Assembly: GCA_005884685.1 (NCBI GenBank)
Contig: VBAH01000027.1
Location: 61,867 to 125,866 of the forward strand
Length of the DNA stretch: 64,000 nucleotides
Source: Alphaproteobacteria bacterium
Lineage (GTDB): Bacteria > Pseudomonadota > Alphaproteobacteria > Rhizobiales > Xanthobacteraceae
Direction of reading: 5' to 3'
How positions within the stretch are numbered: position 1 is the stretch's first letter; every line of letters begins with the position of its first letter. Made by a program: the position numbers and the translations under genes. Positions 56,546 to 64,000 of the stretch are shown piece after piece. A model generated the notes under the pieces. That model had not been told where the DNA came from, searched no databases, and was given only the letters and a program-made list of their open reading frames with translations.

Positions 56546-57547
56546 ATGCGCATTTTCCTGACCCACGTCCCGGACATGCTGGAAAACTACTACGGGCCGC
56601 GCGCGCTTGCCGAGATGCGCAAACATGGCGAGGTGCGGCTCAACACCTCCGGCAAGGTGCTGGACGCCAGGGCGCTGGCCGAGGCCGCGAAGGGCTGCGA
56701 AATCGTCGTTTCGGATCGCCAGACGCCGGGGCCCGCGGAGTTCTTCCCATTGGCGCCGGACTGCTGCGCGTTCCTGCGCGTCGCGGTCGATATCCGCAAT
56801 ATCGACGTCGAGGCCGCGAGCCGCGAGGGCATCCTGGTGACGCGCGCGACGCCCGGCTTCATGGCGTCCGTCTCCGAGATGGCGATCGGCATGATGATCG
56901 ATTGCGCGCGCGGCATCACCGACGCGACCATCGAATATCGCAGCGGCCGCGAGGCCGAGCCGCGCAAGGGCATTCAGCTCCACGGCGCGACTGTCGGCAT
57001 CATGGGCTACGGCGCGATCGCGCGGCACCTCACGCCGATTTGCCTCGCGCTCGGCATGACGGTGCTGGTGAGCGACCCATACGCCAAGGTCGAGAATGCG
57101 CGCCTCAAACAGGTCGATCTCAACGTACTGCTCGCCGAGTCCGATTTCGTGATCTGCCTCGTGATCGCGAACGAGCAGACCGAGAACCTGATGAACGCGG
57201 CGAATTTCTCGCGCATGAAAAAGAGCGCCTACTTCCTCAACCTCTCGCGCGGCAATCTGGTGGACGAGGCCGCGCTGATGGCCGCGCTCGACAAGAAGCA
57301 GATCGCCGGCGCCGCGATGGACGTGGGGCGCGCGTTCGACCAGAAGCCCTCGCTCGCTCTCGCGCGCCGCGCCGACGTGATCGCGACGCCGCACACGGCA
57401 GGTCTCACGCCCGATGCGATCGAGCATCAGGCCTTCGATACCGTGCGGCAGGTCGGCGAACTCGTCGCCGGGCGCATTCCGCCCGAGGCGGTCAATCGCG
57501 CCAAGGCGACGCGTCTGACGCGGCTCGGCATCAATGACCTGACTTGA
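56546..57547 (+). CDS. D-2-hydroxyacid dehydrogenase family protein (atypical catalytic site)
   Basis: A 333-residue NAD-dependent enzyme of the D-isomer-specific 2-hydroxyacid dehydrogenase family. The cofactor motif VGIMGYGAIARHL is at about 151-163, the catalytic arginine is Arg235 in LSRGNLVDE, and the histidine is His283 in TPHTAGLT. The third residue of the triad, normally Glu in an E-P motif, is Lys267 in FDQKPS, so acid-base strength at the histidine should be altered. ATG 56546 is preferred; GTG 56534 is possible. It starts the main plus-strand catabolic run. Function in reduction of a 2-oxo acid is plausible, not proven. Confidence 0.87.
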   Translation: MRIFLTHVPDMLENYYGPRALAEMRKHGEVRLNTSGKVLDARALAEAAKGCEIVVSDRQTPGPAEFFPLAPDCCAFLRVAVDIRNIDVEAASREGILVTRATPGFMASVSEMAIGMMIDCARGITDATIEYRSGREAEPRKGIQLHGATVGIMGYGAIARHLTPICLALGMTVLVSDPYAKVENARLKQVDLNVLLAESDFVICLVIANEQTENLMNAANFSRMKKSAYFLNLSRGNLVDEAALMAALDKKQIAGAAMDVGRAFDQKPSLALARRADVIATPHTAGLTPDAIEHQAFDTVRQVGELVAGRIPPEAVNRAKATRLTRLGINDLT

Positions 57548-57581
57548 CGCTGGATGGAGCAACTGTAACGCATACCCGATC

Positions 57582-57655
57582 CGCTCATTCCCGCGAAAGC
57601 GGGAATCCAGTTCTTGGCCAAACACTGGGTCCCCGCTTTCGCGGGGACGAGCGGA
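57582..57655. repeat. Palindromic repeat, family A copy 4
   Basis: CATTCCCGCGAAAGCGGGAAT at the left (57587-57606, part) and GTCCCCGCTTTCGCGGGGAC at 57629-57648. It lies within the catabolic run, between two genes on the same strand. Confidence 0.8.
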
Positions 57656-57681
57656 ACCGGGAATGATTTGGGGGGACTAGC

Positions 57682-58836
57682 GTGGCGACGCGCAAGCTCG
57701 GCATCATCATGAACGGCGTCACCGGACGCATGGGGCTGAACCAGCACCTCGTGCGCTCGATCCTGGCGATCCGCGACCAGGGCGGCGTCACGCTGCCGAA
57801 CGGCGACCGCGTGATGCCCGATCCGATCCTGGTCGGCCGCAATGCCGAGAAGATCGGCGCTCTGGCCCAGCAATACGGCATCGCACGCACCACCACCGAC
57901 CTCGCCGCTGCGCTGCAGAACCCGGACGACGCCGTGTTCTTCGATGCCGCGACTACGCAAATGCGGGCGGACCTCGTGACGCAAGCGATCGAGGCCGGCA
58001 AGCACATCTATTGCGAAAAGCCGGTGGCCGACCGGCTCGACAAGGCGGTCGCGCTTGCCAAGCTCGCAAAACAGAAAGGCGTGAAGAACGGCGTCGTGCA
58101 GGACAAGCTGTTCCTGCCGGGGCTGCGCAAGATCGCGATGCTGCGCGATGCGGGCTTCTTCGGCCGCATGCTGAGCGTGCGCGGCGAGTTCGGCTACTGG
58201 GTGTTCGAGGGCGACTGGGGCCAGCCGGCACAGCGCCCAAGCTGGAATTACAAGAAGGCCGAGGGCGGCGGCATCATTCTCGACATGCTGTGCCACTGGC
58301 GCTACGTGCTCGACAACCTGTTCGGCGCCGTGCAGGCCGTGAGCTGCCTCGGCGCGACGCATATCCCGGCGCGCGTCGACGAGAGCGGCAAGACTTACAC
58401 GGCCGACACCGACGATGCCGCCTATGCGACGTTCCAGCTTGCAGGCGGCGTGATCGCGCACATCAATTCGTCGTGGGCGACGCGGCTGCGGCGCGACGAC
58501 CTGGTCACGTTTCAGGTCGACGGAACGCATGGCTCGGCGGTGGCGGGGTTGACGCGCTGCGTCACGCAATCGCGCGTGAACACGCCGCGCCCGGTGTGGA
58601 ATCCGGACGTGCCGCAGACGATGAAATTCAATGAGCAGTGGGAAGACGTGCCGGACAACATCACCTACGAGAACGGCTTTAAGATCCAGTGGGAGGACTT
58701 CATCCGCCACGTATGCGCGCACACGCCGTGGAAATACGATCTGGTCGAGGGCGCAAAAGGCGTGCAGCTCGCCGAGCTGGGGTTGAAAAGCTGGGCCGAG
58801 CGGCGCTGGCTCGATGTGCCGGCGCTGAGCATCTAG
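57682..58836 (+). CDS. Gfo/Idh/MocA family oxidoreductase
   Basis: A 384-residue NAD(P)-dependent sugar/cyclitol dehydrogenase. The nucleotide loop is IIMNGVTGRMGLNQHL at 8-23 and the catalytic lysine is Lys113 in CEKPVADRL. The second domain has WNYKKAEGGGIILDMLCHWR, where Asp and His serve in catalysis. The start is GTG 57682. Ten bases separate it from the DUF993 gene, and the next genes overlap or abut, so it belongs to the operon DUF993 - isomerase - enolase-like - isomerase. Substrate probably a cyclic polyol or sugar. Confidence 0.92.
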   Translation: MATRKLGIIMNGVTGRMGLNQHLVRSILAIRDQGGVTLPNGDRVMPDPILVGRNAEKIGALAQQYGIARTTTDLAAALQNPDDAVFFDAATTQMRADLVTQAIEAGKHIYCEKPVADRLDKAVALAKLAKQKGVKNGVVQDKLFLPGLRKIAMLRDAGFFGRMLSVRGEFGYWVFEGDWGQPAQRPSWNYKKAEGGGIILDMLCHWRYVLDNLFGAVQAVSCLGATHIPARVDESGKTYTADTDDAAYATFQLAGGVIAHINSSWATRLRRDDLVTFQVDGTHGSAVAGLTRCVTQSRVNTPRPVWNPDVPQTMKFNEQWEDVPDNITYENGFKIQWEDFIRHVCAHTPWKYDLVEGAKGVQLAELGLKSWAERRWLDVPALSI

Positions 58837-58845
58837 GAGATTTGC

Positions 58846-60012
58846 GTGGCGACGATTTCGCTTCCGACCAAAGATCGCGGCTTCGCGCCCTACACGACCG
58901 GCGAGCCGATCGTGCTGCCAAAGAAGGGCGCGGCGCCGAAGTTCAATCGCGTCGCTTACGCGGCCGCGCATGTGGTCGCCGATCCGCTCGCCGACAACGA
59001 TCCCTGGCTCGATGCGGCGGTCGACTGGGACAAGACGATCGCATTCCGCGAATACCTCTGGGACCTCGGGCTCGGCGTCGCCGAAGCGATGGACACCGCG
59101 CAGCGCGGCATGGGTCTCGACTGGAACGGCGCGACGGAACTGATAGGGCGCGCGCTCGACGCCGCCAGGCATCGTCCCGGCGTGAAGATTGCGTGCGGCG
59201 CCGGGACGGATCATCTCGACGCGAACGCGCGCGTGACGATCGACGACATCATCCACGCCTACGAGGAGCAGATCGAGACGATCGAGGGCATGGGCGGGCA
59301 ACTTATCCTGATGGCGAGCCGCGCGCTCGCGCGCGTCGCACAGAGCCCGGAGGATTATGCGCGCGTCTATGGGCGAATCTTGAGGCAGGTGAAACAGCCG
59401 GTGATCATCCACTGGCTCGGCGAGATGTTCGATCCGGCGCTCGCGGGCTACTGGGGCGCCGCGGATCATTACGCTGCGATGGAGACGTGCTTGGCGATCC
59501 TGCAGGAGCACGCCGGCCAGATCGACGGCATCAAGATCTCGCTGCTGTCGAAGGAGAAGGAGATCTCCATGCGCCGGCGCCTTCCGCCAGGCGTGCGCAT
59601 GTATACGGGCGACGACTTCAACTACGCCGAGCTGATCGCGGGCGACGAGGAAGGCCACTCGGACGCGCTGCTCGGCATTTTCGACGCCATCGCGCCCGCG
59701 GCCTCGGCCGGCCTCGCGCGGCTCGCCACCGGCGACATCCAGGGCTTTCACGGCATCCTCGAGCCGACCGTGCCGCTGTCGCGCCACATCTTCAAAAGCC
59801 CGACGCGCTTCTACAAGACCGGCGTCGTGTTCCTCGCCTGGCTCAACGGATTGCAAGACCATTTCCTGATGATCGGCGGCCAGGAGAGCGCGCGCTCGCT
59901 GTTGCACTTGGCCGAGCTGTTCCGGTTGGCCGACAAGGCGCGCGTGCTGCACGATCCCGAGATGGCCGCCGCGCGCATGAGCAAGCTGCTGGCGGTGCAC
60001 GGCCTCGCCTGA
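58846..60012 (+). CDS. DUF993 family protein (class I aldolase-like TIM barrel)
   Basis: A 388-residue protein of DUF993, related to the dihydrodipicolinate synthase superfamily. Family segments are PKFNRVAYAAAHVVADPLAD, AEAMDTAQRGMGLDWNGATE and DGIKISLLSKEKEISMRRRL, where Lys in IKISLLSKE is a candidate Schiff-base residue. Such enzymes cleave or condense 2-keto acids. GTG 58846 has GGAGA before it. It is followed without gap by an isomerase gene. The precise reaction is not known for the family. Confidence 0.9.
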   Translation: MATISLPTKDRGFAPYTTGEPIVLPKKGAAPKFNRVAYAAAHVVADPLADNDPWLDAAVDWDKTIAFREYLWDLGLGVAEAMDTAQRGMGLDWNGATELIGRALDAARHRPGVKIACGAGTDHLDANARVTIDDIIHAYEEQIETIEGMGGQLILMASRALARVAQSPEDYARVYGRILRQVKQPVIIHWLGEMFDPALAGYWGAADHYAAMETCLAILQEHAGQIDGIKISLLSKEKEISMRRRLPPGVRMYTGDDFNYAELIAGDEEGHSDALLGIFDAIAPAASAGLARLATGDIQGFHGILEPTVPLSRHIFKSPTRFYKTGVVFLAWLNGLQDHFLMIGGQESARSLLHLAELFRLADKARVLHDPEMAAARMSKLLAVHGLA

Positions 60013-60840
60013 ATGCGCATCTCGCTGTGCAACGAGGTGATCGCCGAGCTGCCGTTCCAACGGCAGTGCGAAGTCGCCGCGGCGCTCGGGTATGATGGGC
60101 TCGAACCGGCGCCGTTCACGTGGAGCGAGGATCCGACACGACTGTCATCGGCTGAGATCGCAAGCTTGCGCCGCGCCGCCGCCGATGCCGGCATCGCGAT
60201 CACCGGCCTGCATTATCTGATGAAGGCCCCGGCCGGGCTGTCGATCACCTCGGCCGATGCGGCGGTGCGCGCGCGCAGCATCGAGGCGATGCGGCGCTAT
60301 TGCGGGCTGTGCGCGGAGCTTGGCGGCAAGATCCTCGTGCACGGCTCGCCCGACCAGCGCGTGCTCAGCCCCGGCGATGAGGAGAACGGCCGCAAACGCG
60401 GCGCTGAATGCTTCGCGGCGGTCGCGGACACGGCGCGCGACGCTGGCGTCACCTATTGCATCGAGCCGCTCGCGCGCAAGCAGACCGCGTTCATCAACAC
60501 GATTGCGGAAGCCGCCGCCATTGTGCGCGCGGTTGGCAATCCGGCCTTACGCACCATGGTCGACTGCTCGGCGGCCGGCCAAGCCGAGAGCCAGCCGGTC
60601 GATGCGCTGGTCCGGCGCTGGCTGCCGACCGGCATGATCGCGCACATGCACTTCAACGATCCGAACAGGCGCGGCCCGGGCGAAGGCGATCTCGCGTTCG
60701 CGCCGATCCTCGCCGCGTTGCGCGATGGCGGCTATCGGGGCGACGCCTCGATCGAGCCGTTCGTCTATGAGCCGGACGGACCGACCTGCGCGGCGCGCGG
60801 CATCGGCTATATCCGCGGCATCCTGCAGGCACTGCCATGA
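60013..60840 (+). CDS. Sugar phosphate isomerase/epimerase family protein 1
   Basis: A 275-residue TIM-barrel protein of the AP endonuclease 2 / xylose isomerase-like family. MRISLCNEVIAELPFQRQCE starts the barrel; metal-binding candidates are the Glu in CIEPLARKQTAF, the Asp in TMVDCSA, the His in MHFNDPNRRGPGEGD and the Glu in SIEPFVYEPDG. Relatives act on inosose, hydroxypyruvate or keto-sugars. It directly follows the DUF993 stop codon and overlaps the next gene by four bases. Confidence 0.9.
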   Translation: MRISLCNEVIAELPFQRQCEVAAALGYDGLEPAPFTWSEDPTRLSSAEIASLRRAAADAGIAITGLHYLMKAPAGLSITSADAAVRARSIEAMRRYCGLCAELGGKILVHGSPDQRVLSPGDEENGRKRGAECFAAVADTARDAGVTYCIEPLARKQTAFINTIAEAAAIVRAVGNPALRTMVDCSAAGQAESQPVDALVRRWLPTGMIAHMHFNDPNRRGPGEGDLAFAPILAALRDGGYRGDASIEPFVYEPDGPTCAARGIGYIRGILQALP

Positions 60841-62258
60841 ACGCGCCGAAGCTCAAATTGCTCGCGGCGGACTTCTTCGAGCGGCCGGTCAAGCTGCGCC
60901 TGCCGTTCCGCTTCGGCGTCGTCACGCTGACCGAGGCGCCGCAGGTGTTCGTGCGCGCGCGCATCAGGCTTGCCGACGGGCGCGAGGGTGACGGTGTCTC
61001 CGCCGAGATGCTGGCGCCGAAATGGTTCGACAAGTCGCCGGCGCTGACGAACGAGCAGAATTTCGATCAGTTGCGGCAATCGCTCGCGCTGGCGCGCGAC
61101 GCGCTGCTCGCGGCGGGAGCGGGCACGCCGTTTGCTCTCTCCGCCGCGGTCGATGCACCGCATCACGATGCCTGTAGCGCCATCGGACTGAACGGACTCG
61201 TTGCATCGTTCGGCCTCGCGTTGCTTGATCGCACCATCATCGACGCGCTCGGACGGCTGGAGGGTCTTTCGGTTTTCACAATGGTTCGCGAGAACCGGCT
61301 TGGAATGAATGCCGCGACGGCGGCCGATCTTCAGGGACTCGATTTCGACAAACTTCTCTCCAGCCTCCGGGCGGCGCCCTCGGTCCACGCGCGCCACACC
61401 GTCGGTCTGGTGGATGCGCTCACGCGCGCCGAGACGCAAGGCAAGCGTGTCAACGATGACCTGCCGGAAAGCCTCGAAGAGGTCGTGGCGTCTTACGGCC
61501 ATCGCTACTTCAAGCTGAAGGTTGCCGGCCAGATCGAGGCCGACATCGAGCGCCTGTGCGGCATCGCGGCGGTGCTCGACACAATCGCAGAGCCTTATTA
61601 TGCGACGCTCGACGGCAACGAGCAGTATCGCGACATCGGCGAAGTCGACGCGCTGTGGCGCCGCATGGCTGAGGAGCCGCGTCTCGCGCGGCTGAGGTCG
61701 TCGGTCCTGTTCATCGAGCAGCCGATCGTGCGCGACCGCGCACTGTCTGCGCCGGTTACATCGCTGTCGGAGGAAGTGCCGATCGAGATCGACGAATCCG
61801 ACGCGGACGTGACCGTCTTTCCACGCGCCCGCGCGCTCGGCTATCGCGGCATCTCGTCGAAATCCTGCAAGGGCTTCTATCGTGCACTGATCAACCGCGC
61901 GCGCATCGAAAAATGGAACGCCGGGGAACCCGGCCGCTATTTCATGTCGGCCGAGGACCTGACCACGCAGGCGGGCGTCGCCGTGCAGCAGGATCTCGCG
62001 CTCGCCACACTGATCGGCGCAACGCACATCGAGCGCAATGGTCATCACTACGTCGACGGCATGACACGGATTCCGAGCGCCGAGCGCGAGGCATTCCTCG
62101 CCGCGCACCCCGACCTCTATCACCGCGCCGGCGACAATGTGCGCCTGACGATCCGCGATGGCGTGATCGCGCTCGGCTCGCTCGACACGCCGGGGCTTGG
62201 GGTCGGGGCGATGCCCGACTTCACCACGATGATGCTTTCGCCGAGGATCGCCGCATGA
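60837..62258 (+). CDS. Enolase-superfamily protein, MLE/acid-sugar dehydratase-like
   Basis: A 473-residue protein, longer than usual for the superfamily (about 370-400). Barrel residues are in order: Lys226-x-Lys228 in FKLKVAG, Asp259 in LDGNEQY, Glu294 in FIEQPI, Asp319-Glu320 in IEIDESDAD and Lys342 in ISSKSCKG. This is the muconate-lactonizing-enzyme arrangement, with two lysines on opposite faces and three metal ligands. The N-terminal part (about 1-130) and an extra C-terminal stretch are less typical. A dehydratase, racemase or cycloisomerase for an acid in this pathway is likely. Overlaps both neighbours (ATGA). Confidence 0.82.
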   Translation: MNAPKLKLLAADFFERPVKLRLPFRFGVVTLTEAPQVFVRARIRLADGREGDGVSAEMLAPKWFDKSPALTNEQNFDQLRQSLALARDALLAAGAGTPFALSAAVDAPHHDACSAIGLNGLVASFGLALLDRTIIDALGRLEGLSVFTMVRENRLGMNAATAADLQGLDFDKLLSSLRAAPSVHARHTVGLVDALTRAETQGKRVNDDLPESLEEVVASYGHRYFKLKVAGQIEADIERLCGIAAVLDTIAEPYYATLDGNEQYRDIGEVDALWRRMAEEPRLARLRSSVLFIEQPIVRDRALSAPVTSLSEEVPIEIDESDADVTVFPRARALGYRGISSKSCKGFYRALINRARIEKWNAGEPGRYFMSAEDLTTQAGVAVQQDLALATLIGATHIERNGHHYVDGMTRIPSAEREAFLAAHPDLYHRAGDNVRLTIRDGVIALGSLDTPGLGVGAMPDFTTMMLSPRIAA

Positions 62259-63073
62259 GAACCGAAGGCCTGTCGATCAATCTCGCGACCGTGCGCCAGC
62301 AGTTCGACCTGAAGAGCGGCATCGCCGCATATGTGAAACAGGGCGTGCGCGGGATTTCGCCATGGCGCGATCACGTGCAGGCGATCGGCGCGGCGGAAGC
62401 CGGGCGCATCCTGCGCGACAACGGCATGCGGGTGACCGGCTATTGCCGCGGCGGGCTGTTTCCGGCCGCGGATGCGGCGGGGCGGCAGGCGGCGATCGAC
62501 GACAATCTGAAAATGATCGACGAGGCGGCCGCGATCGGCGCCGACTGCATCGTGCTGATCGGCGGCGGGCTGCCCAAAGGTTCACGCGACATCGCGGGCG
62601 CGCGAAGGATGTTCGCGGACGGCATGGCGGCGATCCTCCCCGCTGCGCGCGCCGCCAAGGTGCCGCTCGCGATCGAGGCACTGCACCCCATGTATGCGGC
62701 CGACCGCGGCTGCATCTCCACATTGGCGGAGGCGCTCGACCTGGCGGAGGCGCTCGGCGAGGGCACCGGCGTGGTGGTCGACGCCTATCACCTGTGGTGG
62801 GCCCCGGACCTCGCGAACCAGATCGCGCGCGCGAAGGGCCGCATCCTCGCGCACCACATCTGCGACTGGCTGGTGCCGACGAAAGACCTGCTGCTCGACC
62901 GCGGCATGATGGGCGACGGCGTGATCGACCTGCCGGCGATACGCCGCATGGTCGAGTCCGCGGGCTTTACCGGCTATCAGGAGGTGGAAATCTTCTCCGC
63001 CGAAAACTGGTGGAAGCGGCCGGGCGACGAGGTGATCCGCACCTGCATCGAGCGCTTCAACACGGTCTGCTGA
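62255..63073 (+). CDS. Sugar phosphate isomerase/epimerase family protein 2
   Basis: A 272-residue TIM-barrel protein of the same fold as the gene at 60013 but distinct in sequence. LSINLATVRQQFDLKSGIAA begins it; metal ligand candidates are Glu in LAIEALHPMY, Asp in GVVVDAYHLWW, His in LAHHICDWL and Glu in YQEVEIFSAENWW. The ATG 62255 overlaps the enolase-like stop. It is the last gene of the operon. Relatives include IolE/IolI-type inosose enzymes and hydroxypyruvate isomerases. Confidence 0.9.
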   Translation: MRTEGLSINLATVRQQFDLKSGIAAYVKQGVRGISPWRDHVQAIGAAEAGRILRDNGMRVTGYCRGGLFPAADAAGRQAAIDDNLKMIDEAAAIGADCIVLIGGGLPKGSRDIAGARRMFADGMAAILPAARAAKVPLAIEALHPMYAADRGCISTLAEALDLAEALGEGTGVVVDAYHLWWAPDLANQIARAKGRILAHHICDWLVPTKDLLLDRGMMGDGVIDLPAIRRMVESAGFTGYQEVEIFSAENWWKRPGDEVIRTCIERFNTVC

Positions 63074-63108
63074 ATTTCTCTTTTCGCAGGATCCTGTCCG
63101 ATCGCGCG

Positions 63109-63567
63109 CTACTCCGCCGGCTCCGCGGCAGTCTCCTCCTCCGTATCGGCTTCTGCCGGCATCATCTGGCTGATCAGCCAGCCGACCACCAGCGCGCCGA
63201 CACCTGCGGCCGCGAGCCCGCGATTGCGGCCCAATATCCGTGCCGCCTGAAAACCAAGCGACAACGTCGACGGACTGATCCATTGCGTCGCACGCGCCTT
63301 GGCAACCGCTTCGGCGACGCGTTTCTCCTCGGCGCGCCGTTTTGCACCGTAGATCACGATGGGAATGATCGCGATGACGAGGAACGCGCCCGCAATGATG
63401 AGGCATGCGATGATCGGCGAGAACACCTGCGCCAGCCACGCGTAGAGCGCCGCCAGACCGAAGGCGAAGGCGATCGCGCCCGCAACGCCGGCGACGGCGT
63501 AACAGGCGGCGCCGGAGATCGCGAGCCGGAATTTCGCCCGCCAGGGTGCGAGCAAGCTCTCAAACAT
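63109..63567 (-). CDS. YqjE-like / phage-holin-3_6 type membrane protein
   Basis: A 152-residue protein with two close hydrophobic helices (about 16-38 and 45-72) and a third near 115-133, then an acidic tail EADTEEETAAEPAE. The pattern and the position next to a DUF883 gene match the yqjD-yqjE pair of other proteobacteria. The name holin is a family label; no phage genes are present. It is 24 bases downstream of the DUF883 gene and in the same operon. Probably a stress-related inner-membrane protein. Confidence 0.78.
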   Translation of the reverse strand: MFESLLAPWRAKFRLAISGAACYAVAGVAGAIAFAFGLAALYAWLAQVFSPIIACLIIAGAFLVIAIIPIVIYGAKRRAEEKRVAEAVAKARATQWISPSTLSLGFQAARILGRNRGLAAAGVGALVVGWLISQMMPAEADTEEETAAEPAE

Positions 63568-63591
63568 GGGGGCCCCTTTATGGGCGAGGGG

Positions 63592-63966
63592 TTAGCGCCG
63601 CCACGCTGCGCCGAACAGGAAGCCGAGGCCCGCGGCCATCGCCAGCGTCGCGTATGGCCGGCGCTTGAGCGAGTCCTCGAGCGCGTCGCCGAACGTATCG
63701 GCCACGTCGCGGAACGCGTCGACCGCCTCGCGGCCGGTCTCCTGCGCGCCGGTGATCGCCGAATCCACCTGCGCCTTGGCGCTGCGAACCTGAGACTTAA
63801 CCTGAGCCATTGTACTGTCCTTTGTCTGGCTGACCAGATCAGCCATCTGGCTGGTCAACGTCGAAACGTCGTTGCGGATCGTTTCGAGCTGTTTTTCGAT
63901 GTCGGCGGGTGCTGTGCCGTTGGTTGGATTTGCCCTGTAGGTCGATCCGGGATTGGCCGTGGCCAT
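63592..63966 (-). CDS. DUF883 family protein (YqjD/ElaB-like, C-terminal membrane anchor)
   Basis: A 124-residue protein. Residues 20-95 form a long amphipathic coiled coil (IEKQLETIRNDVSTLTSQMA, then VKSQVRSAKAQVDSAI) and the C-terminus is the DUF883 anchor RRPYATLAMAAGLGFLFGAA followed by WRR. In E. coli YqjD and ElaB bind ribosomes at the membrane in stationary phase. GGGAGG lies nine bases before ATG 63966. A CGTT about 25 bases upstream could be the -10 of an EcfG promoter, but the -35 would lie outside the window. Confidence 0.88.
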   Translation of the reverse strand: MATANPGSTYRANPTNGTAPADIEKQLETIRNDVSTLTSQMADLVSQTKDSTMAQVKSQVRSAKAQVDSAITGAQETGREAVDAFRDVADTFGDALEDSLKRRPYATLAMAAGLGFLFGAAWRR

Positions 63967-64000
63967 GAGAGCCTCCCTGTTTCCGGCCGAAAACGTGCGG

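Noticed and set aside
3431..57655. CRISPR array from the recurring hairpins
   Set aside because: Copies are kilobases apart, not regularly spaced, and no cas gene is present.
57427..60060. An 877-codon open frame on the minus strand across the catabolic operon
   Set aside because: It is antisense to two well-supported genes (Gfo/Idh and DUF993), rich in Arg/His/Ala, without domain motifs. It is a by-product of high GC at third codon positions.
63109..63567. Phage holin and prophage remnant
   Set aside because: The label comes from a broad family of small membrane proteins; the neighbour is DUF883 and no phage genes are nearby.
1..64000. tRNA or rRNA genes
   Set aside because: No cloverleaf with the TTCGAnTC arm and no 16S/23S/5S hallmark was noticed on reading; a tRNAscan run would settle this.

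Overview
The window is a GC-rich chromosomal segment of an alphaproteobacterium of the order Hyphomicrobiales (Rhizobiales). I infer this from the ChvG/ChvI - HprK - EIIA - HPr block, S-adenosylhomocysteinase close by, two complete branched-chain-amino-acid-type ABC transporters, DUF3309/DUF883/PRC-barrel stress genes, EcfG-type promoters, and many short palindromic repeats of the kind common in Bradyrhizobium/Rhodopseudomonas/Pseudolabrys relatives. Genus is inference only. No rRNA, tRNA, insertion sequence or CRISPR array was recognised.

Layout. 0-3.4 kb: end of chvI, chvG, hprK, PTS EIIA and HPr, a regulatory operon without sugar permeases. 3.6-9.4 kb: ABC-F ATPase, UdgX-type uracil-DNA glycosylase, ahcY behind a palindrome and a sigma70-like promoter, and a membrane-anchored adenosine deaminase homologue. 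9.4-17.1 kb: three paralogous GT39-like membrane glycosyltransferases around a polyprenyl-phosphate glycosyltransferase/GtrA protein that carries a zeta-toxin-like kinase fused in frame at its N-terminus, preceded by a 73-residue antitoxin-like gene. 17.1-21.5 kb: an ECF42-type sigma factor with three DGPF/YciI genes, a VOC gene, a GST and a DUF1428 gene; three copies of a TGTCGA-N17-CGTC motif lie upstream of the three transcription units and probably define its regulon. 21.6-27.9 kb: an EcfG-driven HisKA_2 kinase, cytochrome b561, an 834-base gene-free region containing a dense array of hairpins (candidate structured RNA), lepA, a DUF4258/DUF2283 toxin-antitoxin pair with a frameshifted toxin, and a ModA-like binding protein.

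28-36.6 kb: PRC-barrel and KGG-like stress genes with divergent EcfG promoters, an L,D-transpeptidase, MepA, a lower-GC patch with a LuxR regulator, DUF3309, a TauE/SafE exporter, an orphan AceE-like transketolase-family enzyme and a Yip1 protein. 36.6-42.7 kb: GMC oxidoreductase, modABC with an unusually short ModC, a BtuF-like protein without signal peptide, and a lambda-crystallin-type dehydrogenase. 42.8-53.8 kb: two branched-chain-type ABC importers (one with permease and both ATPases fused in one 842-residue protein), separated by a frameshifted SDR gene and a small exported protein. 53.8-63.1 kb: a catabolic cluster (AroE-like, fumarylacetoacetase-like, D-2-hydroxyacid dehydrogenase-like, Gfo/Idh/MocA, DUF993, two TIM-barrel isomerases, an enolase-superfamily protein), probably for a sugar acid or cyclitol imported by the adjacent ABC system. 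A HupE/UreJ gene sits inside it. The window ends with a YqjE/YqjD-like membrane pair.

Working together: regulation of cell envelope and carbon status (ChvGI/PTS), the SAH-adenosine salvage step, envelope glycosylation, ECF42- and EcfG-controlled stress functions, and transport-linked catabolism are the main themes. Genes are often coupled by 1-4 base stop/start overlaps, and palindromic repeats occupy most longer gaps.
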